A stretch of 61,423 bases of DNA from an uncultured Pelagibacteraceae bacterium (GTDB lineage Bacteria > Pseudomonadota > Alphaproteobacteria > Pelagibacterales > Pelagibacteraceae), in the NCBI GenBank assembly GCA_902514745.1, contig CABXRX010000003.1, forward strand, positions 1 through 61,423, read 5' to 3'. A program made the position numbers and the translations under genes. This document shows, piece by piece, positions 10,158-21,296 of the stretch (position 1 is its first letter; the number at the start of each line of letters is the position of its first letter). Under the pieces are notes generated by a model. It saw nothing but the letters and a program-made list of their open reading frames with translations. It was not told the DNA's origin and did no database searches.

Positions 10158-10754
10158 ATGAAAAAAATCTCAAAATTGCTTATAGGCACAAATAATAGAG
10201 GAAAATATAGGGAAATTAGAGATTTATTGCCAAAATATATTAAAACGCATTCAACATCTGAGTTTAAACTAAAGAGCCCAATAGAAGATGGACAGACATT
10301 TATAGAAAACTCAATCATAAAATCTAAACATTTCTCAAAAAAGACAAAAATGTTATGCCTTGCTGATGACTCTGGACTTGAAATAGACTTATTAGATAAA
10401 AATCCGGGAATTTATTCAGCTAGATGGGGTGGAAAAAAAGGTGATTTTAAAAAAGCAATAAAGAGAGTTTATAGAGAATTATCCAAAAAAGATAAAAATT
10501 GGAAAAAAAAAAAAATTAGAGCTAGATTTGTTTGTGCCTTATCGATTTGCTATTTAGATAAAAAAATTGCGTCCGTATCAGGAAAAATTGAGGGATATAT
10601 TTCAACAAAACCAAAAGGAAAAAATGGGTTTGGTTACGATCCAATTTTTATCCCTAAAAAGAAAAAAAAAACATTTGGTGAAATGAGTTCTTTACAAAAA
10701 TATAAAATAGATCACCGTTTTGTTGCTTTCAGGAAAATTAGAAAATTTCTGTAA
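10158..10754 (+). CDS. rdgB: non-canonical purine NTP pyrophosphatase (RdgB/HAM1)
   Basis: IGTNNRGKYREI, CLADDSGLEID, PGIYSARWGG, GKNGFGYDPIF. Confidence 0.95.
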   Translation: MKKISKLLIGTNNRGKYREIRDLLPKYIKTHSTSEFKLKSPIEDGQTFIENSIIKSKHFSKKTKMLCLADDSGLEIDLLDKNPGIYSARWGGKKGDFKKAIKRVYRELSKKDKNWKKKKIRARFVCALSICYLDKKIASVSGKIEGYISTKPKGKNGFGYDPIFIPKKKKKTFGEMSSLQKYKIDHRFVAFRKIRKFL

Positions 10755-11892
10755 TTTTTTTATCCTCAATTTTATAAAAGTTTAATCTGTGATTAATTTT
10801 ATTATTTTTAATATCGAAAATACCTATCTTACCTTTAAAAGAATTCTTTTTTTTAAAAAGTTTATTTAAATTAGAGAGATTGGTTTTTAAAGATAGATAA
10901 TAGACAAGTCCCACAAGATCGTAACTTAGTAAAGCTAAATGTGAGGGATATTCATTAAACTCTTTAAAAAATTTATCTCTATAATTTTCAAAATTATTTT
11001 TGTTTATTGACGGATAATATAAAGGCTGAATATCTACTTCATTTAATAAACTTTTATCAAACCATTGATTTAAAGTAATAAAATACTTATTTTTTGGGGT
11101 GACATCTGTATACAAAAGTGACGTAGATACACTTTTTAAACTTTCATCAAAATCAGCAATAACTACTGCATCAAAATTTAAACCTCCTAAAGTATATCTT
11201 TGTTCAAGTTTTTTAATTTTTTTTTCTTTATTCGATTGATTTGATTTTTTTAATCTTAAAATTTCATCTTCTAAGTTTTGTTTCCTAATCCTGTAATTGG
11301 TAATTTCTTCAATTTGTTTTGTTAATTTTGTTGGTTCTGTACTGTAGTCATAATTTTTAAATATCTTGATTTTTGAGTCTTTAATTCCTTTTTTAACTTC
11401 GAATTCATAGTCTTGTATTGGTGTTAAAAATATTGTTCTTTTAATTTTACTTGTTTCTAAAAATTTTTTTATAGTATTTAATTGAGAAGTAGAATTTATT
11501 CCTGCAGAAATTACATTTTTTGGAAGATCAAGCGTTTTATTTGTTAATGATAAAAAAGTTACATCTTCGATTTCATCTAAATAAGATATACTTTCGTGAA
11601 AGACAGGACCGATAACTACTTTTACACCCATTTGTTGTAACTCAAATGCTGATTTTAGAGCCTGGTTTGCTTTAGAAGCTGTATCCTTTGGAATAATTTC
11701 AATTGAGTTATTATTAATATCTTTTAAAGCCAATCTCACAGCTTTTATAATTGATTGACCTAACTCATTATTAGAACCTGTTAATGGTACCATGAGACCA
11801 ATTTTTATTGTTTCATTAGCTTTGACTGAATATGAAAATAATAAATAAAAATTTAGTATTACTAAAAAAATAATTTTAATAAATTTAATCAT
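10738..11892 (-). CDS. periplasmic ABC-binding-fold protein, penicillin-binding protein activator-like
   Basis: Signal peptide; IKIGLMVPLTGSNNELGQSIIKAVRLAL, Peripla_BP_6-like. Confidence 0.75.
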   Translation of the reverse strand: MIKFIKIIFLVILNFYLLFSYSVKANETIKIGLMVPLTGSNNELGQSIIKAVRLALKDINNNSIEIIPKDTASKANQALKSAFELQQMGVKVVIGPVFHESISYLDEIEDVTFLSLTNKTLDLPKNVISAGINSTSQLNTIKKFLETSKIKRTIFLTPIQDYEFEVKKGIKDSKIKIFKNYDYSTEPTKLTKQIEEITNYRIRKQNLEDEILRLKKSNQSNKEKKIKKLEQRYTLGGLNFDAVVIADFDESLKSVSTSLLYTDVTPKNKYFITLNQWFDKSLLNEVDIQPLYYPSINKNNFENYRDKFFKEFNEYPSHLALLSYDLVGLVYYLSLKTNLSNLNKLFKKKNSFKGKIGIFDIKNNKINHRLNFYKIEDKKITEIF

Positions 11893-11926
11893 TTTAATGT
11901 TAGTATATTATCTTTTAAGCTAAATT

Positions 11927-12790
11927 ATGATCATAAATTCACAATCTAAAATAAAAGCCGAAGAAAATGGTCTTTATTTGGTATCAACACCAATTGGTAA
12001 TTTAAAAGATATTACTTTTAGAGCCGTAGAAACATTGAAGAAATCTTCTTACATCCTGTGTGAAGATACAAGAGTCTCAAGAAATCTTTTAGAAAGATAT
12101 GAAATAAAAACACGCTTAATTTCAAATCATAAATTTAATGAATTAAAAAATTTAAGGAAGATTATTAATCTTTTAAAGTCTGGAGAAATAATTTCATTAA
12201 TTTGTGATGCTGGGACACCTAGTATTTCTGATCCTGGCGCAATATTAGTAAATGAATGTATTAAAAATAATATCAAAATTACTCCAATTCCAGGACCTTC
12301 GGCTGTCACAATTGCTGTTTCAATGAGTGGTTTTTCAGAAAAATTTATTTTTTATGGATTTTTACCTGAAAAGAAAAAAGCAATAGAAAGTGTTCTTAAC
12401 AAGATCTCAAGGTTTGAAGAAACATGTGTTTTTTTTATATCCCCAAAAAAAATTAATAAGATAATTCCAGAATTAAAAAAAAACTTTAGAGGAAGAAAAA
12501 TAGTGTTCTGTAGAGAAATATCAAAAATATATGAAGAATTTATAAGAACAAACGTTGATGATTTAGAAAAATTTAATAAGGAGCTAAAAGGGGAGCTAAC
12601 AATAGTAATTTCTGAAAAAAAAGTTGAAAAAAATCACTCACTAGAATTAGATGAATCAGATATGAATATAATTGATAAAATGATTAATAAATTAACTATA
12701 AAAGAGATAACTGAAATTATTAGTAAAAATAAAGATATTCCAAAAAAAAAAATTTATAATTATTGTTTGAAACTAAAAAATGAAAGTTAA
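11927..12790 (+). CDS. rsmI: 16S rRNA (cytidine1402-2'-O)-methyltransferase
   Basis: GLYLVSTPIGNLKDITFRAVETLKKSSYILCEDTRVS, LICDAGTPSISDPG, PIPGPSAV. Confidence 0.96.
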   Translation: MIINSQSKIKAEENGLYLVSTPIGNLKDITFRAVETLKKSSYILCEDTRVSRNLLERYEIKTRLISNHKFNELKNLRKIINLLKSGEIISLICDAGTPSISDPGAILVNECIKNNIKITPIPGPSAVTIAVSMSGFSEKFIFYGFLPEKKKAIESVLNKISRFEETCVFFISPKKINKIIPELKKNFRGRKIVFCREISKIYEEFIRTNVDDLEKFNKELKGELTIVISEKKVEKNHSLELDESDMNIIDKMINKLTIKEITEIISKNKDIPKKKIYNYCLKLKNES

Positions 12791-13373
12791 ATATATTCTA
12801 ATTATTTTATTGGGTGTTATCTTGTCCAGTTGTGCTGGTGTTTCGTCAAAAGGTATTTTTGGCTCTGGAGTTAGTATTGCTTTTGATCCACGAACAGTTG
12901 GAACTCAAATGGATGACTCTATCATGCAAAAAAATTTGGCAGCACGTATTCTTATTAAAGATAAAAAATATTTAATATCAGTAAAATCTAAAGTTTTAGA
13001 TGGAAGAATTTTTTTAACTGGAAAAGTTGAGAGCCCTGAAGAAAAATTACTCTTAACCAAATTAGCTTGGGAGACAAAAGGAGCAAGATCTGTTCGTAAT
13101 GACATCAAAATTAAAGAAGAATTTAACTTCCAAAGATCTGCAAAAGATATTTTAATAACTTCTCAACTTAGAACAGCCATTATTTTAAATAAAAATATAA
13201 AAGCAACTAATTATCAAATAGATACTTATAAGAAAAAAATCTATGTTTATGGAATTGCATTAACTTCTGAAGAAAAAGATCTAGTAATTAGTGAAGCTAA
13301 AGAGATATTGGATGTAGAGGATGTTATAGCAAGTATTATCCTTGTTGAAGATCTAAGAATTCAAAGAGAGTAA
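12780..13373 (+). CDS. BON-domain lipoprotein
   Basis: Lipobox LSSCAG; VKSKVLDGRIFLTGKVESPEEKLLLTKLAWETKGARSVRNDI, two BON-like repeats. Confidence 0.85.
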   Translation: MKVKYILIILLGVILSSCAGVSSKGIFGSGVSIAFDPRTVGTQMDDSIMQKNLAARILIKDKKYLISVKSKVLDGRIFLTGKVESPEEKLLLTKLAWETKGARSVRNDIKIKEEFNFQRSAKDILITSQLRTAIILNKNIKATNYQIDTYKKKIYVYGIALTSEEKDLVISEAKEILDVEDVIASIILVEDLRIQRE

Positions 13374-15659
13374 TTATTTTTTATAATCAATTACTTCTGC
13401 AGAATAAGCAGCTATAGATGCTAAATTAATTAGTTCTGATGAAGAAGATCTTAAAGGTGCAATTTCTATTGGTAATCCGATTCCGATTAGTAAAGGTCCA
13501 ATTACCTTTGTGTCCCCAATAGTTTTCATTAATTTATATGATATGGCTGCACTGTGTTGACCTGGCATAATTAAAATATTTGCCTTACCAACAATTTTTG
13601 AAAAAGGATAGAGCTCTTCATATTCAGGATTTAAAGCAACATCTGGCTGCATATCTCCATCAAATTCAAAATCTACTTCTTTTTCTTTTAATATTTCAAC
13701 AGCACTTCTGATGTGTTTTGTTCTACTAGTGAGAGGCTGTCCAAAAGTAGAATGAGAAACAAAAGCTACTTTAGGATCAAAACCAAATAATCTTACTACT
13801 CTTGCTGTAGAGATTGCTATTTCAGCCATTTGTTCTGATGTGGGGTATTCATGAACGCTAGTATCACCTACGAAAATAGTTTTTCCCTTATGGACTATCA
13901 TATTAAGTCCAAACATTATTTCTCCTTCTCTAACATCAACAACTTGTTTAATTTTATCTAAAGAAGCTCCAAATCGTCTAGTATTTCCAGTAACAGCTCC
14001 ATCTGCATCACCACAGGCAACCATGCTTGTAGCCCAAACTACCCTATCATTTCTAATCATTCTGTCACAATCTCTCTCCAATAATCCTTGTTCTCTTTGT
14101 AATTTTTCAAATAAATGTTTTACGTATCTCTTTCTTTTTTTATCATCTTTTGAATTAACAATTTCAATGTCAAAATTATCACTGTACCCAATTTTTTTTA
14201 TCTGTTCTTTAATTTTACTTTCTTTACCAACTAAAATTGGAATCCCTAATTTTGAATTTTTAAATGCTATAGCAGCCTTTAAAGTATTTTCATCTTCACC
14301 ATCTGCAAAAACAATTCTTTTCTGATTTTTTTTAATAAATGAATTTATACCCTGCATGATAGTAACTGTTGGGTCTAGTCTTTGTTTTAATTGTTCTTTA
14401 TAAAGTTCAAAGTTGTCTATATTTTTTCTAGCCACCCCACTTTCTATAGCTGCTTTTGCTACAGCTGATGGTATTACACTGATTAATCTTGGATCAAATG
14501 TAGATGGTATAATGTAATCTTTTCCATAATGGGGTCTTTCACCGCCCATAGCTGCAACAACTTCATCGGGAACATCTTCTCTTGCAAGTTTAGCTATTGC
14601 ATTAGCTGCAGCAACTTTCATTTCTTCATTTATTGTTTTAGATCTAACATCCAAAGCTCCTCTAAAGATATAGGGAAATCCAATTAAATTGTTTACTTGG
14701 TTAGGGTAATCTGATCTTCCAGTTGCTATAATTGCATCATCTCTAACTTCATTGATTTCCTCTGGAGTGATTTCTGGATCAGGGTTTGCGCAAGCAAATA
14801 TAATTGGATTTTTTGCCATTGATTTAATCATTTCTTTTTTTAGAACACCTTTTGCGGATAATCCTAAAAAAACATCCGCATTCTTAAGAGCGTCTTTAAG
14901 AGTTCTGTGATTAGTTTTAACTGTATATCTAGATTTCCACTGATCAATTCCGTCAGTTCTACCCTCGTAAATCACACCCTTTCTATCTAACATTATTATA
15001 TTTTCAGATTTTACACCGGAGTTTTTAAATAATTCAGTACAAGCTTGTGCTGAAGCTCCAGCACCATTAACTACAACTTTAATTTTCTTTATTGACTTAC
15101 CACTAATATCTAAAGCATTTATTAATGCCGCAGTTGTAATAATAGCTGTTCCATGTTGATCGTCATGAAAAACTGGAATATCTAAAATTTCTTTTAATTT
15201 TTGTTCTATTATAAAACAATCTGGAGCTGCTATGTCTTCTAAATTTATTCCACCAAAACTTGGTGCAAAATTTTTTATTGAGTTAATTATTTCATTGGAG
15301 TCTTTACAATCTATTTCTAAATCAATGGAGTCGATATCTGCAAATCTTTTAAATAGTACAGCCTTTCCCTCCATCACAGGCTTTGACGCAAGAGCACCTA
15401 AATCACCCATTCCTAATATTGCTGAACCATTACTTATTACAGCAACCAAGTTTCCTTTACTTGTGTAATCATACGCTGCTTCTGGGTTTTCGCTTATCTT
15501 TTTGACTGGAGCAGCAACACCTGGAGAGTATGCTAGAGCGAGGTCCCGCTTAGTTGTCATATTTTTGGAAGAAATAATCTCAATCTTGCCAGGTTTTTTG
15601 TCTTTATGAAAATCTAAAGCTTCTTTGTCTGTGTAATGATCAATCTTTGTTTTTTTCAT
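13374..15659 (-). CDS. maeB: NADP-dependent malic enzyme with C-terminal phosphotransacetylase-like domain
   Basis: TTKRDLALAYSPGVAAPV, FHDDQHGTAIITTAAL, PTA-like C-terminus; internal start MKKTKIDHY at 15659. Confidence 0.93.
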   Translation of the reverse strand: MKKTKIDHYTDKEALDFHKDKKPGKIEIISSKNMTTKRDLALAYSPGVAAPVKKISENPEAAYDYTSKGNLVAVISNGSAILGMGDLGALASKPVMEGKAVLFKRFADIDSIDLEIDCKDSNEIINSIKNFAPSFGGINLEDIAAPDCFIIEQKLKEILDIPVFHDDQHGTAIITTAALINALDISGKSIKKIKVVVNGAGASAQACTELFKNSGVKSENIIMLDRKGVIYEGRTDGIDQWKSRYTVKTNHRTLKDALKNADVFLGLSAKGVLKKEMIKSMAKNPIIFACANPDPEITPEEINEVRDDAIIATGRSDYPNQVNNLIGFPYIFRGALDVRSKTINEEMKVAAANAIAKLAREDVPDEVVAAMGGERPHYGKDYIIPSTFDPRLISVIPSAVAKAAIESGVARKNIDNFELYKEQLKQRLDPTVTIMQGINSFIKKNQKRIVFADGEDENTLKAAIAFKNSKLGIPILVGKESKIKEQIKKIGYSDNFDIEIVNSKDDKKRKRYVKHLFEKLQREQGLLERDCDRMIRNDRVVWATSMVACGDADGAVTGNTRRFGASLDKIKQVVDVREGEIMFGLNMIVHKGKTIFVGDTSVHEYPTSEQMAEIAISTARVVRLFGFDPKVAFVSHSTFGQPLTSRTKHIRSAVEILKEKEVDFEFDGDMQPDVALNPEYEELYPFSKIVGKANILIMPGQHSAAISYKLMKTIGDTKVIGPLLIGIGLPIEIAPLRSSSSELINLASIAAYSAEVIDYKK

Positions 15660-15708
15660 TTTTGATAATAAGTGTACAATTGGGGTAAAATTAAGACTAA
15701 TATGATTT

Positions 15709-17238
15709 ATGAACTTACTTAAGTCAACAGGCACATTTGGTTTTTATACTATCATTAGTAGGTTGCTTGGCTATTTAAGAGATATTTTGATAGCAATTTT
15801 TCTTGGAACAGGAATGTTAGCTGATGCTTTCTTTGTAGCGTTTAGAATTCCAAATACTTTTAGAAGATTGTTTGCCGAAGGTACTTTTAATGCAGCATTT
15901 GTTCCAAGTTATTCTTCAGAAATAATTAAGGGTAAAAAAAAATCAAACAAATTTGCAAACGATATTTTTAATCTTTTATTCTTGGGATTATTATTTTTAA
16001 TTATAATAGTCGAGATTTTCATGCCAGCATTTGTTTTAATTATTGCCCCAGGGTTTGCTGGTGATTTTGATAAAATGGAGGTTGCAATAAATTTAACAAG
16101 GATAACTTTTCCTTTTTTATTTTTTATTTGTTTAGCATCTTTTTTTTCTGCAATACTTAATTCTCATAATAAATTTGCAGCTGCAGCTGCCGCTCCAATA
16201 ATTTTAAACATCATTCTGATATTAGTATTATTTTTTTCTAAATCTTTGGGTGATAAGCTTGTTTATTACCTGTCTTATGGCGTTTCCCTGGCCGGTTTTT
16301 TACAGTTAATATTTTTATATAAATTTGTATCAAAGTATTACTCACTTGAGTTTAGTTTTAAATTTAAAACAAGTAATAAAGTGAAGTTTTTTTTCAAAAA
16401 ACTTTTACCGAGTATTTTTTCATCTGGAGTAACTCAAATTAATATTTTAATTGGAACCATAATTGCATCTTTTCAAGCAAGTGCAGTCTCCTATTTATAT
16501 TATGCTGACAGGATTTATCAAATTAACTTGGCAATAGCTGGAATTGCAATTGGAGTTGTTATACTTCCGCAGCTTTCAAAATATATCCAATCTAGAAAAA
16601 AAGATAAGATTTTACTCATTCAAAACAAAGCTCTTGAATTAAGCTTATTTTTAAGTTTACCAGCTACTATTGCTTTAATTATTGGTTCAGAACAAATTAT
16701 CTCGGCTTTATTTGGCTACGGATCTTTTAATCAAACTTCAGTAAGTAATTCCAGTTTAGCTTTACATTATTTTGCAATTGGTTTGCCTGCTTTTGCTTTG
16801 ATAAAAGTTTTTTCAAGTTTTTTCTTTGCAAATCATGATACTAAAACGCCATTTTATATCTCATTAACCTCAGTAATAATAAATATTTTTATTAGTATTT
16901 ACTATTTTAATGAAATAGGATTTATTATAATTCCAATAGCAACAACTATTTCATCATGGTTTAATTCAATACTGTTATTTCTGTTTTTAAAAAATCGTAA
17001 ATTATTTTATTTTAACAAAATATTTTTTGTTAAATTTATCAAAATAGTTATTGCATCAATTCTCATGGGTTTATTTTTTAATTTTTTATTAAATATTTTT
17101 CAAAATGAACTAGCATTTAATAATGTAATTAAATCTTTATATTTGATTCTAAGTGTTATATTGGGGTTATTGTTTTATTTATTTGTGTGTTATTTGATCA
17201 AAGCTTTTAAAATGAGTGATATTAAATTAAAGTATTAA
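15709..17238 (+). CDS. murJ: lipid II flippase MurJ
   Basis: [49 protein letters not shown]. Confidence 0.96.
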   Translation: MNLLKSTGTFGFYTIISRLLGYLRDILIAIFLGTGMLADAFFVAFRIPNTFRRLFAEGTFNAAFVPSYSSEIIKGKKKSNKFANDIFNLLFLGLLFLIIIVEIFMPAFVLIIAPGFAGDFDKMEVAINLTRITFPFLFFICLASFFSAILNSHNKFAAAAAAPIILNIILILVLFFSKSLGDKLVYYLSYGVSLAGFLQLIFLYKFVSKYYSLEFSFKFKTSNKVKFFFKKLLPSIFSSGVTQINILIGTIIASFQASAVSYLYYADRIYQINLAIAGIAIGVVILPQLSKYIQSRKKDKILLIQNKALELSLFLSLPATIALIIGSEQIISALFGYGSFNQTSVSNSSLALHYFAIGLPAFALIKVFSSFFFANHDTKTPFYISLTSVIINIFISIYYFNEIGFIIIPIATTISSWFNSILLFLFLKNRKLFYFNKIFFVKFIKIVIASILMGLFFNFLLNIFQNELAFNNVIKSLYLILSVILGLLFYLFVCYLIKAFKMSDIKLKY

Positions 17239-17242
17239 TTTT

Positions 17243-18244
17243 ATGAGTAAAAAAATTTTTTCAGGTGTACAACCAACGGGAAATCTTCATTTAGGAAATT
17301 ATCTAGGAGCTATCAAAAACTTTGTAGACTTAAACAATGATAAAGATAATAAATGTATTTTTTGTGTTGTTGATTTACATGCTATTACTATTAAGCAAGA
17401 TCCAGGAAAATTAAAAAATAATATTAGAGAAACTGTAGCAACATTTGTCGCAAGCGGTATAGATCCAAAAAAAAGTATAATTTTTAATCAATCAGCAGTA
17501 TCTGCTCATGCCGAAGGAGCATGGATTTTAAGTTGTGTTGCTAGAATGGGATGGTTAAACAGAATGACTCAATTTAAAGAAAAAGCAGGAAAAGATAAAG
17601 AAAAGGCAAGCATTGGTCTTTATTCGTACCCAGTATTAATGGCAGCTGATATTCTATTGTACGATGCCACACATGTTCCAGTAGGAGATGATCAAAAACA
17701 ACATTTAGAATTATGTAGAGATATTGCTCAAAAATTTAATAATGATTTTGAGATAGAAAATTTTCTTCAGGTCCCTGAACCCCTTATTCAAAAAGAATTT
17801 TCAAGAATTATGAGTTTAAAGGATGGATCAAAAAAAATGAGTAAATCCGAACTATCTGATTTAAGTAGAATTAATTTAACAGACGATAAAGATCAAATAA
17901 TAAATAAAATTAAAAAAGCAAAAACAGACCCTTTGCCAATGCCAAACGAAATAGAAGAACTTGATGAAAGATTGGAAGCGAAAAATTTATTAGGAATATA
18001 TTCAAGTCTTACTAACTCTTCTTTACAAAATTCAATTCAACTCTTTGCAGGTAAAAATTTTTCTGAATTTAAAGAAATGTTAGCAGGAGAATTAGTTGAT
18101 AAAATTGAACCTATTTCCAAAGAAATAAAAAAACTCTTAGATGATAAAAAATTTCTAGATAAAATTCTTCTAGATGGAGTTGAAAAAGCAAATGTAATTG
18201 CGACAAAAAAGATTGAAAGAATTAAAGAAATAGTGGGTTTTTAG
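17243..18244 (+). CDS. trpS: tryptophanyl-tRNA synthetase
   Basis: [27 protein letters not shown]. Confidence 0.98.
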   Translation: MSKKIFSGVQPTGNLHLGNYLGAIKNFVDLNNDKDNKCIFCVVDLHAITIKQDPGKLKNNIRETVATFVASGIDPKKSIIFNQSAVSAHAEGAWILSCVARMGWLNRMTQFKEKAGKDKEKASIGLYSYPVLMAADILLYDATHVPVGDDQKQHLELCRDIAQKFNNDFEIENFLQVPEPLIQKEFSRIMSLKDGSKKMSKSELSDLSRINLTDDKDQIINKIKKAKTDPLPMPNEIEELDERLEAKNLLGIYSSLTNSSLQNSIQLFAGKNFSEFKEMLAGELVDKIEPISKEIKKLLDDKKFLDKILLDGVEKANVIATKKIERIKEIVGF

Positions 18245-18296
18245 ATAAAATTCATTATCAAGTTTTAATTTTTTAAATATTCACTATATATAAATT

Positions 18297-18836
18297 ATGT
18301 TCGTTCAAACAGAAGTAACACCAAATCCTAACTCACTTAAGTTCCTACCTGGAAAAAAGGTATCTAATAGTGGTCCATACGAAATTACCAATAAAAATGA
18401 TACTCAAAATACCCTTGTAAGAAATTTATTATCTATCAATGGAGTTGAAGGAATTTTTTTAGGAGAAGATTTTATCTCTATTAATAAAAAAGAGATAACC
18501 AAATGGGATGATATAAAGCATATTGTAATTTCATTTATCAATGATTTTTATGCTGAAGGAAAAGAATTAGTTATTGATGAGAGCTTGGACGAACAAAATT
18601 CGAATTTAGATGAACTTGAACAAAAAATAGTAAAAATTTTAGATCAAAAAATAAGACCTGCAGTAGCAAGAGATGGTGGTGACATTAAATTTAAAGAATT
18701 TAAAGATGGTGTTGTAAAAGTTCAATTACAGGGTAGCTGCTCAGGATGTCCAAGTTCTACAATGACATTAAAACAAGGAGTTCAAAATCTTTTATGCCAT
18801 TATTTGCCAGAGGTAAAAGAAGTAATTGCAATTTAG
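18297..18836 (+). CDS. NifU/Nfu family Fe-S scaffold protein
   Basis: N-terminal Nfu domain TPNPNSLKFLPG plus C-terminal GSCSGCPSSTMTLKQGVQNLL. Confidence 0.93.
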   Translation: MFVQTEVTPNPNSLKFLPGKKVSNSGPYEITNKNDTQNTLVRNLLSINGVEGIFLGEDFISINKKEITKWDDIKHIVISFINDFYAEGKELVIDESLDEQNSNLDELEQKIVKILDQKIRPAVARDGGDIKFKEFKDGVVKVQLQGSCSGCPSSTMTLKQGVQNLLCHYLPEVKEVIAI

Positions 18837-18840
18837 AAAT

Positions 18841-19896
18841 ATGAAAAATAATCAAGATTTATTAGAACAAAAAAATAAAAATACTTTATTAAGAATTTTT
18901 CTAAGTAGTTTTTTAATTATTTCTTTTTTCTATATCATTCCAATATTTATAAACTTTGCTGATAAAAATTTTTATACTAAAGAGTATAAGAATAATTCTA
19001 AAAAGATTCTAGCATATACTCTAAATAATAAAGATAAAAATACAGAAGAAAATGAAACTTTAAATGAAGAAGAGGTATTGGTCGATGTTTATAGTTTAAA
19101 TAACAGTGAGACTGAGGCTGTTTATTTAAGTGCCGCAAGAATAAGTAAATTATTTAAAGAAACTGACTACAATCTTAATGATGTTAGAAAAAAGAAATTA
19201 GTAAAACCAGTTGCATTAACATTACTACCTAATGAATTAAAAATGATTGATAATGTTAAAAAAAGAAAAGAATTTTTTATACAAATTGTTTTGCCTTTGA
19301 TTATAAAAGAAAACAACATAATCAAGAAAGACAGAAGAACACTTTTTGACATTATCAACAAAAGCAATAACACAAACTTAGAATTAAGCTGGCTTGAAAA
19401 AAAATACAAACAATATGGTATAAAATCTAGAGATCTATCATCATTAAAAATTAGAATGGATGAAATACCAGTATCTCTTGCAATTGCTCAGGCAGCAAAA
19501 GAAACAGGCTGGGGAACCTCTAGATTTGCTCAAGAAGGTAATGCTTTATTTGGACAATGGACTTGGTCAGGACAGGGCCTAAAACCAAAAGATGCAAAAG
19601 AAGGAGAAGATCACAAAGTTATGAAATTTAATATCCTTCAAGCTTCAGTTAGAGCTTATCAAAGAAATCTAAATACTCATTCTAGTTACAAAGATTTTAG
19701 AAAAGCCAGAGCAAAATTTAGAGACTCAGACAAATCTTTAGATAGCATAGAACTTTCTAAATATCTAAATAAATATGCAGAAACAGGCAATCAATATGTT
19801 GAAGTATTACAGAAAATAATTTTACAAAATAAGTTGCAAGATTTTGATGATGCTAAATTACTACCTTCAAGTGTTGATCTAGAAAGTATTATTTAG
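18841..19896 (+). CDS. Bax-like glucosaminidase domain protein
   Basis: N-terminal TM; SLAIAQAAKETGWGTSRFAQEGNALFGQWTWSGQG; ATG at 18841 as plausible start. Confidence 0.85.
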   Translation: MKNNQDLLEQKNKNTLLRIFLSSFLIISFFYIIPIFINFADKNFYTKEYKNNSKKILAYTLNNKDKNTEENETLNEEEVLVDVYSLNNSETEAVYLSAARISKLFKETDYNLNDVRKKKLVKPVALTLLPNELKMIDNVKKRKEFFIQIVLPLIIKENNIIKKDRRTLFDIINKSNNTNLELSWLEKKYKQYGIKSRDLSSLKIRMDEIPVSLAIAQAAKETGWGTSRFAQEGNALFGQWTWSGQGLKPKDAKEGEDHKVMKFNILQASVRAYQRNLNTHSSYKDFRKARAKFRDSDKSLDSIELSKYLNKYAETGNQYVEVLQKIILQNKLQDFDDAKLLPSSVDLESII

Positions 19897-20957
19897 TTTT
19901 CTTTAATTGGAAATTGAATACCAAACCATCTCCATTTACCATTGTCATTTAGGGAACAATTAATCCTACCTCTTCTTGGTATAAAAGGACCTCTAAATTT
20001 AATAGTTAACAAATTTTCATTAAAAATTGTATTTGACCTTTCCCATTTGTCTAATTCATTAGAATAACAATTAATATTTTTAATATTTTTTTGTTCACTA
20101 AAAAATCTAACTTTAAAATTAGGAGGATTATTTTCTACCAATAATTTTTTTTCTAAAGGAAACAATTGTTCATATTCAAGTGGAAATGAATTTATAACAG
20201 AATTGAATCTTTTTAGATCTCCATAATTTTCATTTATTGGGAATCTAGGTAACTCAAATTTATCTTTATTTAAGTCAATTACACCAGAATGTTGGCCGAA
20301 AGCAAAATCAAAATTTTTAGAGATATAATCTCTCATGAATTTAGAATATTCACCAAAAGGGTATGAAAAATAATTTGGTATATATCCTAAATTTTCTAAA
20401 AATATCTTGTTTGCTTTTTCTATATCTGAGATAAAAAAGTTATTGTCTTTATCAATAAGATATCCATGAGAATGTGAATGGTGTCCTATGATTGCAAATT
20501 CTTCAGCCTCAACCTCTTTAATTTGTTCCCAAGTCATATACCCCCTTTTTCCAACAGGTTCTGTTGAGACGAATAGAATAAAAGGGATTTTATTTTTTTT
20601 TAAATATGGCCATGCTTCAAGGTAGAAAGAGAGAAAGGCATCATCAATTGTTATTAGAATTTCTTTATTTATTTTTGCTTTATTAAAATTTTTATCAAAT
20701 TGTTCTGGATTAGAAAATTTATAATTAGAGTTTTGTATTATCTCCATTTGTTCAGTAAAAACGTCCATTTGAATATTTGTTGATGGATATTTATGTTCAT
20801 TAAAACGATGATACATTAATGCCAAAATACCTTCGTCCCCAGAATAGTATTTGATATTATTTTCATCTGAAATAGAATTTGTGATTATAAACAGAATAAA
20901 AATGAATAAACTTATTATTGATTGCGCTAACGAAAAAATTTTTTTAATGATTATCAC
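19893..20957 (-). CDS. polysaccharide deacetylase family protein
   Basis: LMYHRFNEHKYPSTN, ILITIDDAFLSFYLEAWPYLKKNKIPFILFVST, IGHHSHSHG. Confidence 0.88.
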   Translation of the reverse strand: MIIIKKIFSLAQSIISLFIFILFIITNSISDENNIKYYSGDEGILALMYHRFNEHKYPSTNIQMDVFTEQMEIIQNSNYKFSNPEQFDKNFNKAKINKEILITIDDAFLSFYLEAWPYLKKNKIPFILFVSTEPVGKRGYMTWEQIKEVEAEEFAIIGHHSHSHGYLIDKDNNFFISDIEKANKIFLENLGYIPNYFSYPFGEYSKFMRDYISKNFDFAFGQHSGVIDLNKDKFELPRFPINENYGDLKRFNSVINSFPLEYEQLFPLEKKLLVENNPPNFKVRFFSEQKNIKNINCYSNELDKWERSNTIFNENLLTIKFRGPFIPRRGRINCSLNDNGKWRWFGIQFPIKEN

Positions 20958-21288
20958 TTCATCTAATATTTATAATATTACTCATGAGAATACTAAAATT
21001 AATTATGAAAAATTAACTATAATTATTAATGATTTTCTTGGATTAAATGATTTAAAGATTGTCGATATTAATGAAATTTATATTAATAAAGGGGCTAGAA
21101 GTTTTGTTGGTATCAGAAACTCTTTATCGGTGGTTAAAGCCTTTAATTTAGCAAAAAAAATTGATTATTATTGCTATAGTCTTGAGGATTTTAAAGGTGA
21201 GAATGATCTAAGTCATGAAAACATTCCAAATTTATGCAATAAATTCAAAGTTAAAAAAAATTTGATTAATACCAATTTTTTAAGTTAA
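20902..21288 (+). CDS. tsaB: truncated TsaB-like protein (N-terminal lobe only)
   Basis: MNKLIIDCANEKIF...; GARSFVGIRNSLSVVKAFNLAK matches the TsaB PGSFTGLRIGLSxAKGLA motif; upstream of fur/miaB. Confidence 0.7.
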   Translation: MNKLIIDCANEKIFLMIITSSNIYNITHENTKINYEKLTIIINDFLGLNDLKIVDINEIYINKGARSFVGIRNSLSVVKAFNLAKKIDYYCYSLEDFKGENDLSHENIPNLCNKFKVKKNLINTNFLS

Positions 21289-21296
21289 AATTAAAT

